A DNA stretch of 64,000 nucleotides from Endomychus coccineus (Eukaryota > Arthropoda > Insecta > Coleoptera > Endomychidae). Under the pieces are notes generated by a model that did not search any database, was not told the origin of the DNA, and saw only the letters and a list, made by a program, of their open reading frames with translations. Shown piece after piece: positions 23,681 through 34,957 of this stretch (position 1 is its first letter; each line of letters opens with the position of its first letter). The stretch lies in contig OY294068.1 in assembly GCA_958510875.1 (NCBI GenBank), forward strand, positions 173,631,411 through 173,695,410, read 5' to 3'. The position numbers and the translations under genes are program-made.

Positions 23681-23698
23681 GGCGATCCTGCCAGAGGC
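23681..23698 (+). promoter_or_regulatory. Primer-binding-site-like sequence of a gypsy element
   Basis: TGGCGATCCTGCCAGAGG directly follows the LTR-like block. TGGCGA... is the usual start of primer-binding sites in mdg1/412-type gypsy elements, where it pairs with the 3' end of a host tRNA. I could not match it to a particular tRNA. Confidence 0.4.
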
Positions 23699-24128
23699 AC
23701 TTTTAAAAATGCCAACTGCGAACGGATAATAGTGGAATTGTCAAAAATCGGAAACTCCAAAATTGGAATCATAATGTGCGGTTCGAGGTACATATAATAA
23801 TCGAGAGAACATCGAGATTCTTGCAGCAGAAACTGGATCAAACAACGCATCTTCATTTTTAAGAAACGAATGGATGACGGTGTCAATTTTGGCTATAATT
23901 TTGTTGGTAATCGTGTTCTATATACATAACAAATGGAAACAAAAGTAGCGTGCATCGGTTAATCGAGAAATCGAGATGCAGGAGTTGCGGAAGTCGAGAT
24001 CATTACGGGACAATGAACGAAAATGAAATAACGAGATGACGACATTACCTAAACCCATCGGCGACGGATCCACCTCGTCAGCCATAGCAGCGTTCAACAA
24101 CCACCAAAACAATGCAGTGATTTAAGTG

Positions 24129-25355
24129 ATGTTCAAAAAGTTGAGTGATGAGTTAAGTGTCGCGTGCATAAAAATCAAAAACATAAAAACAAACCTACTA
24201 AAAGACAATCAAGAGAAAAGGAATGACATTGGAGTAGTAGAACCTAAGTTTATAGATGTTAATTCAATTGAAAATAAATGTAACGAGTTGTACACTCAAT
24301 ATGAAAAAGATGTAATAGTTCATGGTATCAAAAAAGATACAGAAAGGTTGATAATCAATATATTTCATGATATAAATTCAATAATAAGTGAGTGTAAAGA
24401 AATATTAAGAATTAGGAAAGAAACTATCGGAATGTCTAATGTAAAGAGCGATCAAACAAGTAATAGTATCGAAAGCATTGATAAATCACAAAAATTAGAT
24501 AATATGACAGATTTTGACTTCAAAATAGCAGCTACTGTGCTTCCAAAAACCACGAATCAGGAATCAGTTAAAAGTTTAATTAGGGGTATAAATTTATACG
24601 AGCCCAGTCTTAACCAAGCCGGTAAGAGACATGTAGTTAATTATGTTTTGAACAGTTGTTTGTCAACCAGGGACAGCGCCCGAATGAAAAGAAATCACAA
24701 CACATTGGCAGAACTGATCCGTGATTTGGAAAGTAAATTTTTAACAAAACAAAGTGCGAATGTTATCTCTACAAAACTTTTCGCGATGAAGCAAGGCAAT
24801 TTCTCTTTGAACGACTTTGGCGAAAAGATTTGTACATTAATGTCTGAGTTAACAATTGCCCAAGCAGAAGGTGACGTAGCCAAATTGGAAATATTCATGG
24901 AAGCAAACGAAAAGACAGCAATAAACGTTTTTGCAAACGGAATTCGTGACCCAGAGTTGAGGGTGACCATGAAAAGCAAGAATTTACAAACGATAACGGA
25001 CGCGATTAGTTCGGCTAATGAAGAAAACGCCCTGATTCTGTCTAATCAGAGATCGAATCATGTAGTCATGTATGCTGACAGAGCGCAAAGTAATGTTAAG
25101 AGTAGATATTTCAATAATAATTCTAGAGGTAGATTTAATTCAAATAGGGGTCACCAAAATAACACAAATAGGGGAAAACCTCAAACAAATTTTAATAGAA
25201 ATAGAAATTTCATAACTAACAATACTTATCAAAATAATAACAGGGGAAACAGATTTAGTCGCGGAACGGGAAACGGAAGCCGCAGAGTGTATGTTGCGAG
25301 TGAACAACAATACGCGGAAAACGGTGACGAATTTTTTCGTGACCAGCGAAATTAG
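24129..25355 (+). CDS. Ty3/gypsy retrotransposon gag protein
   Basis: An uninterrupted 408-codon frame, the longest nuclear frame in the window, starting at ATG 24129. The N-terminal third is charged and helical (coiled-coil-like). The middle (about residues 130-300) is a retroelement capsid-like region; it includes AGKRHVVNYVLNSCLSTRDS and the C-terminal capsid signature NVFANGIRDPELRVTMKSKN. The last about 80 residues are an Arg/Asn/Gly-rich RNA-binding tail (RGRFNSNRGHQNNTNRG) rather than a CCHC zinc knuckle, as in mdg1/412-type gypsy elements. It would package element RNA in cytoplasmic particles. No pol with matching frame follows: after the stop there are about 75 bp of possible continuation and then unrelated sequence, so the element is 3'-truncated. 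The intact frame suggests a young insertion. Confidence 0.8.
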   Translation: MFKKLSDELSVACIKIKNIKTNLLKDNQEKRNDIGVVEPKFIDVNSIENKCNELYTQYEKDVIVHGIKKDTERLIINIFHDINSIISECKEILRIRKETIGMSNVKSDQTSNSIESIDKSQKLDNMTDFDFKIAATVLPKTTNQESVKSLIRGINLYEPSLNQAGKRHVVNYVLNSCLSTRDSARMKRNHNTLAELIRDLESKFLTKQSANVISTKLFAMKQGNFSLNDFGEKICTLMSELTIAQAEGDVAKLEIFMEANEKTAINVFANGIRDPELRVTMKSKNLQTITDAISSANEENALILSNQRSNHVVMYADRAQSNVKSRYFNNNSRGRFNSNRGHQNNTNRGKPQTNFNRNRNFITNNTYQNNNRGNRFSRGTGNGSRRVYVASEQQYAENGDEFFRDQRN

Positions 25356-25589
25356 GGAAATTATTTTAAGTGTTAATGGCCTAAAGTTTGTTAGGTTAAG
25401 GTACGGCAATACAGATGTTGACCTATTAGTTAACCTTTGATTTTGTATATTTCATTCCTGGTGTATGTCTATGCGAGCTCCCCGAAATTTATGCGATTCT
25501 TCAGACAAAACTAGCAACATTTCACCTTCACGTTGGAATACATTTTATTATATTGGATTAGAAATAATTCATAAGTGATGTCTCTATTT
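25356..25589. other. Short junction sequence between two gypsy fragments
   Basis: The first 75 bp may be the continuation of the gag-pol of the upstream element (frame reads ILSVNGLKFVRLRYGNTDVD). The rest is unassigned. Confidence 0.35.
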
Positions 25590-27010
25590 AATATTCTACG
25601 GAACACACCTGCCGAAAATCCATATAAAATTTTAAAATAAGCTCTAATTGAACGTAATTCTCAGAATGAGGAGAAAAACGTGAGGATCTTCTTTCAAATT
25701 TAGATCAAGATGAGGATAAACTTTCTGCATTTTATAGAAGGATGGCATTTTGGTGGGATTCTCTTTGACAGCAGTGGACAGCGAATTACTAAAAAATGAT
25801 GGCTTCGTAAATTATAACCTAGCATGCGGATAGCTTTAGTATCGTCTAGTAAAATCGATATTAAAGATTTGATTTCTATTGCTGATAAGATTTGTGATGT
25901 TTCACAAACTAATTCCAACATCTCTACAATTGCTCCCACCTCATCTACTTCATTAGATATTGTGAATCTCTCCAACATTATTTCAGATTTAACGGTCACA
26001 GTAACTAAGTTAAAAAACGGAGTATATCTATTGGAACGTCAGGCAAATCAGAATAAACCATGAAATAGAAGTAGATCACAAAATTTACATAGGAATATTT
26101 TGAATCAAAATTCACAGATCCAAGCAAATTTTTGGTATCATACAAAATATGGAGACAAAGCTAAGAAATGTATCAAACCTTGCGCTTATGAACAAGCTTT
26201 AAACTAGTCGTCTAGTATTTTAATGGCTGATATTAGGCACGTTAACACAAGTCGTCTATTTATCACTGATACGAATAATCAGATTGAATTTTTAATCGAT
26301 ACAGGAGCTAATGTTTCATGTATTCCACATAGAATGGTGAAAACAGTCAGTAGCAAATCAAATTATACTTTGCCTGCAGCTAACAGTTCCTCAATTTCCA
26401 CATACGGTTCTAAATTATTAACTATTATTATTTCAATTTAAGACGAAATTTTACTTTCCCTTTTACTATTGCTTCCGTTGACAAGCCAATCATCGGTGCC
26501 GATTTTATATCAAAATTCAACTTGACAGTAGATGTAAAAAGCAAAAAACTGATTGATTCAATAACGAATTTATCAATTAACTGGGTAATCAAATCTATTG
26601 AATCACCAACTCCAAAGATTTTTTCAATAGACAACGAATTTACTAGTGTATTGAAAAAATTTGCAACTCTAACCTCTAGTTCAAATTATAATCTTCCTGT
26701 CAAACATAATGTAGTGCATCACATTCCTACCTCAGGCCCTTTACCTTTTTCTAAACCAAGAAGATTAGACCCCTCTAAATTCAAAACTGCAAAAGAGGAA
26801 TTTCAGTTTATGGTGTCAGATTTTTCTCCAGTCTCATCACCACTGCACATGGTTCCAAAACGAGACTCAATAGATTGGTGACCTTGCGGTGATTACCGTC
26901 GTTCAAATGCAGTTTCAATTCCTGGTCGATACCCATTTGCCCACATTCAAAATAAGACCCACAATAAGAGATCAAAATTAACAAACTGCTCAGTGATCGA
27001 GGATACACCT
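25590..27010 (+). mobile_element. Second Ty3/gypsy element fragment: gag end, protease, RT start (degenerate)
   Basis: Different family from the upstream gag. Pieces in order: capsid end (PYKILK, SKIDIKDLISIADKICDVSQ, 25600-26060); an unusual zinc-knuckle-like end FWYHTKYGDKAKKCIKPCAYE (26128-26190); a retropepsin with the active-site DTGA in FLIDTGANVSCIPHRM (26223-26441); and an RT N-terminus with VKHNVVHHIPTSGPLPFSKP, RRLDPSKF, SPLHMVPKRD and CGDYRRSNAV (26522-26930). Several stops and frame shifts separate them, and the sequence ends abruptly at about 27010 where piggyBac sequence begins. This layout (WYH..(F/Y)G..A..C..PC next to protease) is typical of a widespread insect gypsy group. 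Confidence 0.8.
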
Positions 27011-27021
27011 AGAATTTAATT

Positions 27022-27785
27022 AATATTCTGGCACGGAAAGAGATTCAAGACAATCTGTACCTACTGATGTTGTCATGCAATTGTCACAAGATCTTCTAAA
27101 TGCAGGAAGTATCCTCGTAGTGGATAATTTCTACACAAGTTAGTTTAGAATTAGCAATATAATAAGATTCTTGACCCAGTATGAATTATATAACACAGAG
27201 TGTTAATGTGACCTAATTCCCGAGAATTTTTTTTTAGAATTAGCGAATTTGCTACTCGATAGACGTACCCATTCAGTAGGTACGTTGCGTTCTAATAGAC
27301 GATAATAGGCGAGGAAATCCTCGTGATCTGATCCAGAGAGAATTGAAAACGGGAGAGATGTGTGTTCTTGGAAACAATCGAGGTATCTGTGTAATCAAAT
27401 GACATGATGAACGAAACTTGAGAGTTAGCATCAACAAAACACGCCGATCAGGTGAGATATTGATATGCGTTCTGTTGAAATATCCATACCACAAGCTAGC
27501 TATTATTGACTACAACTCAGGGAAGAACAGTATAGATATTTCAGATCAAATGTCCAGAACATACCACCGGAGATTTCTATAGAAAATAATAATAAGAAAA
27601 GAACCAAAATCAATACATACATTTTCGAAGAAAGAAAGAAAAATTCTTGATGTTAGAAAACATTGTAAGGGATGTTACACAAAAAACAACAAATGAGAGA
27701 AATAAACAAAAATCAAGTAAAAAGTTCCGACATATTGCAAAGATTGTGAAGGGAATCCGAATTATTGTTTGAATGTTTTGAGCTA
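27022..27785 (+). pseudogene. piggyBac-like transposase, C-terminal remnant
   Basis: Across shifting plus-strand frames one can follow a piggyBac transposase C-terminal half: TDVVMQLSQDLLNAGSILVV-DNFYTS with the catalytic-type Asp (27050-27140); VGTLRSNRR (27275-27300); then GEMCVLGNNRGICVIKW (about 27350-27410), DYNSGKNSIDISDQMSRTYH (about 27508-27565) with the third catalytic Asp region; and a C-terminal cysteine-rich finger, CKGCY...YCKDCEGNPNYCL (27665-27775). At least four frame changes and stops show it is dead. The N-terminal half is absent, replaced by gypsy sequence at about 27010. Confidence 0.78.
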
Positions 27786-28009
27786 GCACACCAATAACAA
27801 ATATCCGTCTTTTTATCGATTATATATATGTGAATCTAGTTTGTTTCAGCAAGTTAAAAGAGTATAATTTTTACGTTGAGTTGAAATTATGTGCCTAGAG
27901 TTTATATTGGATCGTTTTTAATAAAGAAAAATTTGTCTCTAAATGAATATTACACTTTTATAATTTTTGTAACCCAACTGAGAAACACTAATCATTGGGA
28001 CCATAGCGG
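27786..28009. other. Probable piggyBac 3' flank
   Basis: AT-rich DNA between the transposase end and the 1.6-kb repeat. It ends in GGGACCATAGCGGTCACG, which resembles the GGCGGTCACTGCTACG motif on the far side of the repeat (29572). Confidence 0.35.
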
Positions 28010-29560
28010 TCACGTAACATACTATTAACTAAACTCTAATTATGAATTATATTTTTGAATTCTAATTTTATTTTATTTCCGGCTAGCTCTTTTTATTTTG
28101 ATTTTTAATTTGATTTGAATGATTATATATTGATTTGAATTGAATTTATATTATATGTTATATGGAATTAAACACAGTATTTCATATGAATGTTAATAGT
28201 TCATATTTCAATTTTAATGACCCTGTATCAAGTTTACAGATTTTATAATTTACCTTTATGTTCTTAAATTTCTATGTCGACAAACAGTTCTTTGTTATTT
28301 TATATTCTCTATGTTTAACCTCAAAACTACTTAATATTAATACTTGTTTACAAATAATAATTTTACATTCAGAGACACAAACATAATGAGGATATTATAA
28401 ATAAACTTACTTTTAACTGTATCCAATAATACGAGAAAGAATGTTGGCAATGTTCTGATGATTTTATATCTTCTTGATTATTTGATTATTCACCTTTAAA
28501 AACCATGCTCTGCTATTACACACACAGGCAAACTTCTTCTTTATAATTCAAGAACTGTTGATAATAAATTGTTGATTGTTTTATTCTTTTAAGATATAAA
28601 ACTTCTTCTATAATGAACTGGACTTGCTATCGAAAACTGACTATTCTACGATGCTACTGGAATAACTGTGGTTATTATAACCTTAAACGTTGATACTATA
28701 ACTCTTGAACACTACTTGCTTCGTAGGAATAATTTATATGCTTCGGTTATATGAACTTGTCGAAGCTACAGAGACTGTTTCAGTTCTCTGATGTTATGAA
28801 AAAACTAAGGTTATGGAAATAGACTTGAGCTGCAGGAGATACTTTCAATCTCAGATGTTAATGCAAACTGTCTAGCTTCCCTTTCTGTTTCCTTTTTATA
28901 GGACCCACAAAAGGACTCTAGCTTATATCAGATCTAGCCAATAAGGTACTTCCTTTCCTTATCTAGGATGCTATTTCCATTGTTGGATCTGACAGAACTT
29001 TTTAATTGTTGATTGAATTTTGTATGGACCAATCAAAATTGAGTATTCTTGAAATTTTGAATTATTGAAGATTTTCAACATATTTAAAGTGATGGTGCAT
29101 TCTGTTGTTTAAATTATTATTGCCAATATTTTTCCACATATTTTGGTATAAGATAACCTATGATTAGGTTCCTATTAACTTGATTATTCTAATTCTTATG
29201 TCAATTTTGACATTTGTCAATTCTTGAATCTAATACATAATATAAAATATAAATAACATTTCTATAACATTGTAGAACTCAAATTTCTTAATACTATCTT
29301 AAATCTATAACCTATTTTATTAGTTTGTGCTATCTTCTGATAGTCTTTGAATCACTCCTTTTCACTTCTTATTCTTTATTACATTCTGGTTTATTTTGTT
29401 ATACATTGTTTAATATCTTATACTACCTATAATTTAACTTTAAATAATGTTTTTAATTCCATATTTTATATATTTTATTAATCTTTTCTAATTTTAATGT
29501 TTCGGTAAGTTCAAATTTTATCATTTTATGTTATGTAGGAAATGAAATCATAACAATACA
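28010..29560. repeat. Dispersed 1.6-kb repeat, copy 2
   Basis: Second copy of the repeat at 1510-3180, same orientation, matched along its length by common landmarks (CCGGCTAGCT, ATGGAATTAAACACA, GGTTATGGAAAT, GGTATAAGATAACCTATGAT, GGAAATGAAATCATAACA). It has no coding capacity. It follows the piggyBac remnant and may have inserted into its 3' end. Confidence 0.7.
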
Positions 29561-30250
29561 TAGAACGCCTTTAACGGCGGTCACTGCTACGCGAGATTTG
29601 AATTTACTTGTAGAATCCCGGCCGACACCGGTGACCGTCACGGTCCCTCTGGAAAATCCAAAGGAGTCAACCTGTTAACATTGGGTTACGTGTCTTTAGC
29701 AGTTTGGCTATCGAAAAATCAATTCATATTTTTTATACATGAGTTCCATATTCTCAAGTCAATATTTTTAGCCAACGTCGTATTGCATTTCAAAATAATT
29801 TTGGATAAATACAGAATCTGCGGGGTTGTGGTTGGTATGAATGTGAAGCAATTTTATTTACGAAGAGTGTAACGTGCAAATATGTGAAATATTTGCCAAA
29901 AGCGAAGCTTTCATAGGGTGAATAATTACGTCAGTGCCGAAAGAAGATTCTTATTACGTTTCTCCGTCTGTGTCGTTTCCATCTACAAATCGTGGTTTTG
30001 ACTAAGACAAGCAGAGTTCAACAAGCCGGGAATGTTAGATTGGCACTCACCACCATTCTTATCGACACTCGCACCGTTTTCCGTTAAAAGCCCACAATAC
30101 AATTTGTACCAAATAAAAGAGCAGGGAGGGAAAGTATTATTGACGTAATTTGGCAGGGTTAAGCGGCATCGTTGGTGCTCTTTGTGATCGGCCGATTTCC
30201 CTAGAGAATCCCGCACAAGTGAACTATCGGTCAAGAAAAAAAAAACCACC
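29561..30250. other. Unassigned, GC-richer sequence with an exon-like donor on the minus strand
   Basis: Left part (29565-29680) has GC-rich paired motifs (CGGTGACCGTCACGG) possibly from a piggyBac end. On the minus strand a frame covering 29983-30249 includes a GTGAGT donor-type site at about 30047-30052 after ...GASVDKNGG. It is a candidate alternative exon but has no recognised homology, and no matching acceptor was fixed. Confidence 0.25.
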
Positions 30251-33200
30251 TCTAGAATAAAGATATTTTCTTATTGCTTTACGTTTAAATATTGACTGAG
30301 CGGATTGGCTAACTTTTGAGCCCGCAGCGACAAATTAAATTAGACGAGAACGATTTCGAATGTATCAATTTTTGATCCTCTTAATTTATCATCTTTTTAC
30401 TTATTGTAAGCTTACGATGATATGTTTTGAAGCGTTCAGTTGGAATCCTCTCACAACTGGGAACATGAAATTACGCGTATAATGGAATTATAAAGCCCCT
30501 TCAATCATTTTCATCAAAACTACGGAGGGGAAGATACTTCTCGGGTTTCTTTTTGTTACAATTTCGCCTCATTTAACTGTGAAGTTGTGATTATATTGTG
30601 AGGTAGAAGGTGAAGGAATTATTTATTGCAAAACTCCATTTCACTTACACGCTCATCGGAAAAGTTTAGGGATATTTTGAGAATATCATAAGAATTAAAT
30701 GTGTACTGCTCATATTTAACATTTATCAGTTGAAATGCTCATGCAAAACAGTTTTCGTTTGAAATGACTGGAAAAAATAGGTTGATAAACTCGAAAGAAC
30801 CGAAAAAGTTGAATTCACATTTTACATCAAATTGATCTTAATAATGATTCTTGACCCAGGTATGAATTATATATTAATTTCGTATTTACGTACGTTTCGG
30901 TCCCACGACCATCATCATAAGACGTATGACTGTCTAAAACGGAATTCTTAAGACTAATTTTATCAAGCACAAAGTGTCCTTATCCCATATATTTCAATTA
31001 AAAATGCCTTCGTCGCCGGAACGAACAGAAACACGAATAATCGAAATTAAAACATTAATGTTTTAAGTATATGACTATGCATCAAGAAGCCACTGCACAG
31101 CAATCTATATCTATAGTGTGATAGAATTAGCTTTTTGAGTTTTTAATTCTGAGGTCGGAGAGAAAATTGATTTAAGTAGATAATTATGATACAAATTGAA
31201 GGAATTAAAATCGAACACTTTTTGATTGTCGCAAATGGCCCAAAAAAATGGTAAAAATGGCCAAAACCGGTTTTTCGCGTCGAACATCGTCGGATTGAGT
31301 TAAAAAGAAAAAAGCTTCCAATATACTTATGCGCCGTGAAAAGACGGAAAAAATGACCTGCGAATGAACCCGATTGGTCCAGCGGTGAGCCCGCAAATTG
31401 GAAATTCGATTTTGCCCGAAATTTCAAAAATTCATAACTCTTGTTCTTTCCAAGATTAAGAGCATGAACAGGTTGTAGCTTTTGTGCCCACCACACAAAA
31501 TTTCAGCAAGATCGGATGTACACTTTTTGCAAACCGCAGCTTAATGCAAAAAAAAGCACTTTTGTAAAAGAACCCTAAAAAAGTTGTGGTGCCATAACAC
31601 GCTATTTTTTTTGCGGGATCATCTTCTCCAATAGTTAGTTAGCAACTCACCAAATTCCACCCTCTTATCTTCCGTAAAGGTTGCTAAAACGAATTATTTT
31701 AAATAATGGTATTTCGTGCGCTTGGCTGTGCGGCGCGCATGGAAGGGAGAGCCCCGCCGCGCTGGGTTCGTAAAAAACAAGAATATCTCGGAAATCCTTG
31801 CACGAAAATCGATGTTTTTTAATCCGTACCATCATTCAATAATATTAAGATTGCGCGTATTTTTAAACTTCTAGTAATGTCGGAAGTACTCTAAAAAAAT
31901 ACATTGCACCATTCGATCTATTCATTGTTACTGTTTATTATTTTTTGATTTGATTATTCAAGGAATTCTAAATGTTATGTATCAAGCAATATGACTTGAT
32001 TCTAAATGAGCAAAAATTCTACCATAAACATCACAATATAAGCTTAACTAGAAAACTTGGAATGTTTTCTAAAATATGATTTAAGCGATTCGTGAAATAG
32101 TCAAAGCAAGATTTAACTCAAGAAGTTAGAATATAACTGACTTTAGTGTGATGAGTTTGGTTTTTTATAATCTTGGATAATCACTCCAATTTGAGTAATA
32201 TGTTTGGGGGGTTGTAGCTTTTATCCAATAAGAGAGAGACTTGCCCCAGTCTAGTGGCTGGATACAAGAGAACTATTCTATTTTAGTTGACAGGAACCTT
32301 AATTTTATGACCTCATTCAGACTTCCTTGAATTTAGGTATAAATGAAAATTAACTCAATATTCTAATTATATGTTTAATTAGAAACGTCTTATGTTATGG
32401 TTACGTGAATAGATTGTAGTTTCAATTAAAAAAAAACATGGAAAAGACATGGTAAGAAAACTTTGTTTAAACCATAGCAAGATATTCACTGGCTGTTTCG
32501 AATTAGATCATGAATATATATATGTCTTTACTACCAATATACTATAAAGCAATCGTTTTCTTCAGAACCATTTCTGTTAACTTCGTAATTTATGATTTCC
32601 TATTGAAATTGTGAGGAACCTCTTCGACTTTGTTGATATCTTACAAATTATAATGACCCTTTCTTGACAAGGATTCAGAAACTATACATCTTGTTTCCAT
32701 CTCACAGATTTAAAGAACAATCTGTATTACTTTATGATGGGACGTTCGTACTAAGAAATAAACTCGTGTACTTGACTTGTTCTTAGAACCAGCTTGAATT
32801 TTAGCAACATGTTTGATATCTGCATGAATTCTAATTGATAATTGATAAAGCAGCTTTGCTACAGTATGTATATGAATGATTGTTATTTATATTATATATT
32901 ATGATTATGATTATTATTATTGAATCTCGATATATTAAACGCAACCTGTATATTTACAGTTTAATCTCATTTAGCCAGGACATGATTAACTTGGGATTCA
33001 AATCTTTATGACCTGATGCAACGTTCAATTTGCATATACCGTAGGTCGATAATTGACTCTACCATAACTAAATACGTAGTTGAATAATCTAGTATAACCT
33101 GAACATAAACTGTACACTGTAATGTTGTTAAGAAGCAAACATTAGGTGCGGAAACTGTATGGGACCTCCGTGTCGGGTACAGGAACCAATTAGTAGACCG

Positions 33201-33773
33201 GACTTGTGGTAGAACGTATCCACAGTAAACAGCAGGAAGGAAACACCTAGACCGCGCGCAAGTAAAGCGTTACACCCGGGATGTGACGTGCACATAGAAA
33301 ATTATAAAATAGCCCCAAAACAATATCGGCGTATTTATTTACTGTAGTGTTTCTTTCAGGAAGAATTTCAGTGAGCAATTTGGAATGAAACTTCCTGAGC
33401 GAAACACGAACTTGTTAATTTTTAAATAAGATAGCGAACGAACAATTCGTAACATGGTACTCTCTCTATCAAACTTTATAAAACTTTACTCAAGGAATTT
33501 ACATTATTCCTATTTACTAATATTTATTCATCTGCAGTGTGGTCATTTAATTTAGAGAACCATGACACGTTGGAGTTTGATCTCAATCATTTATTAGTCA
33601 GAACAAACGTGAAAAATATCTTTGACACTCACTCTTTCTATTTCACTAGACACTTATGAATTTAAACACTGGAAGGTAAGTGAAGAGATAAACACTAATT
33701 TAATCAGAGTAACTCGAACTCAACAACAATAAAATATTCAATGAACAACAATTAAAAGATAATGATAATAATA
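30251..33773. other. Long unassigned stretch
   Basis: No gene recognised over 3.5 kb. A distinct GC-richer block at about 31140-31790 has open minus-strand frames (MWWAQKLQPVHALNLGKNKS and on, 117 codons) and GGCGCGCATGGAAGGGAGAG near its right end; it may be a mobile-element piece. The remainder (31800-33770) is AT-rich, with a GC-richer patch near 33140-33300. Confidence 0.3.
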
Positions 33774-34957
33774 AAGGGTTTTCCATTAAGGCCGGGTAGA
33801 TGTTAAAATTGAAGAAAACAAGTTGTGTGTGAGATATCGACCAATTTTTTGTTTTATTTGAAAGGCCAATTAATGACATTATGTGTGAAATATTACATCG
33901 TTTAAATGGCCGCCGCGGCTTCGGTGGGTGGCGCGCATGCGAGAGGTCCAATTTTCGCCGACTCTAACGCATAGATCAGGTTGAATTTGGGCAATGGCAC
34001 GGGTTATGTTGACTTTGAGTGCACCCGTCGTTTGCGGCCTATTGGTATAGATCTGCAACTCAAGGAAACCCCACAAAAAATAATCTAACGAGGTCAAATC
34101 GCATGATCTCGGTGGCCAGTTCACGTCGCCCCTGCGTGAGATAACCCTGCCCTCAAATCGCTCGTACAGAATGTCCATTGTGGCATCAGCTGTGTGGCAC
34201 GTGGCGAAGTCTTGGTGGAACCATATATCGTCCAGATCCATATCATCCAATTTGGGCACACCACAATTCACACCAAACAGTGACATTCAGCGGATGCATT
34301 GTCACTTGGTGGACCTCGTGCTGATTGGCATCGTCCCAAATCAAAAATCATCCAAAAATGAGCCTCGTCGCTGAAGATGATTTTTTTGTTATAATCGGGG
34401 TCTGCTTCCAACTGCTCCAGAGCCCAGTCAGCGAACTCACGGCGTTGTCTATGGTCGTTTACCTTCAGCTCCTGGATCAGTTGGATCTTATATGGGTGTA
34501 GACACAAGTCCCGACGCAATATTCGCCAAGTTGATGTCTGCGAAAGGCCGAGTTCTTGTGCGCGGCGCAGAATTGACTGCCTCCGGTTCTCCTGCACACT
34601 CTCATGGACAGCGGCTATGTTTTCGGCAGATCTTGCGTTTCTTTCACGTACAGGTGTTGACTGATTGTGCAGTGAACCAGTCAAGTCAAATTTTGCCACG
34701 AGACGTTGAATAGTCGACTGGGAAGGACGACCATGCAAACCGTAAAATGGGCGCAATGCGCGCATCGTTGCCACAAGAGAACATCCATTTTGATGATAAA
34801 GTTTTATCATTTAAACGCGTTGATCGACACTGTAACTTCCCATGGTGATTTGTCTTGAGTGACTGAATAATAAACAATATATTTGACAGATGCAGCCTAA
34901 ATAGCATGCCTGCCATGGATGGTCAAAATCTACCCGTCCCTATTGGAAAACCCCTTA
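33774..34957 (-). mobile_element. IS630/Tc1/mariner-type transposon with HTH (DUF4817-like) transposase, frameshifted
   Basis: Imperfect inverted ends AAGGGTTTTCCATTAAGGCC (33774) and AAGGGGTTTTCCAATAGGGA (complement at about 34955) enclose 1.18 kb. The minus strand encodes an N-terminal helix-turn-helix of the DUF4817 kind (CSLVATMRALRPFYGLHGRP), then RRAQELGLSQTSTWRILRRD and the first catalytic Asp in IIFSDEAHF (frame 34268-34810). A second frame (33879-34286) has the second Asp in IWFHQDFATCHTA and the third in PPRSCDLTSLDYFLWG, with 36 residues between them by my count. The frames are offset where they overlap (about 34268-34286) and some sequence between the first and second Asp is lost, so one deletion disables an otherwise well-kept copy. 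Confidence 0.9.

Noticed and set aside
31143..31496. 117-codon minus-strand frame as a host gene
   Set aside because: No family motif, overlapping open frames and low-complexity F/K-rich content; left as unassigned.
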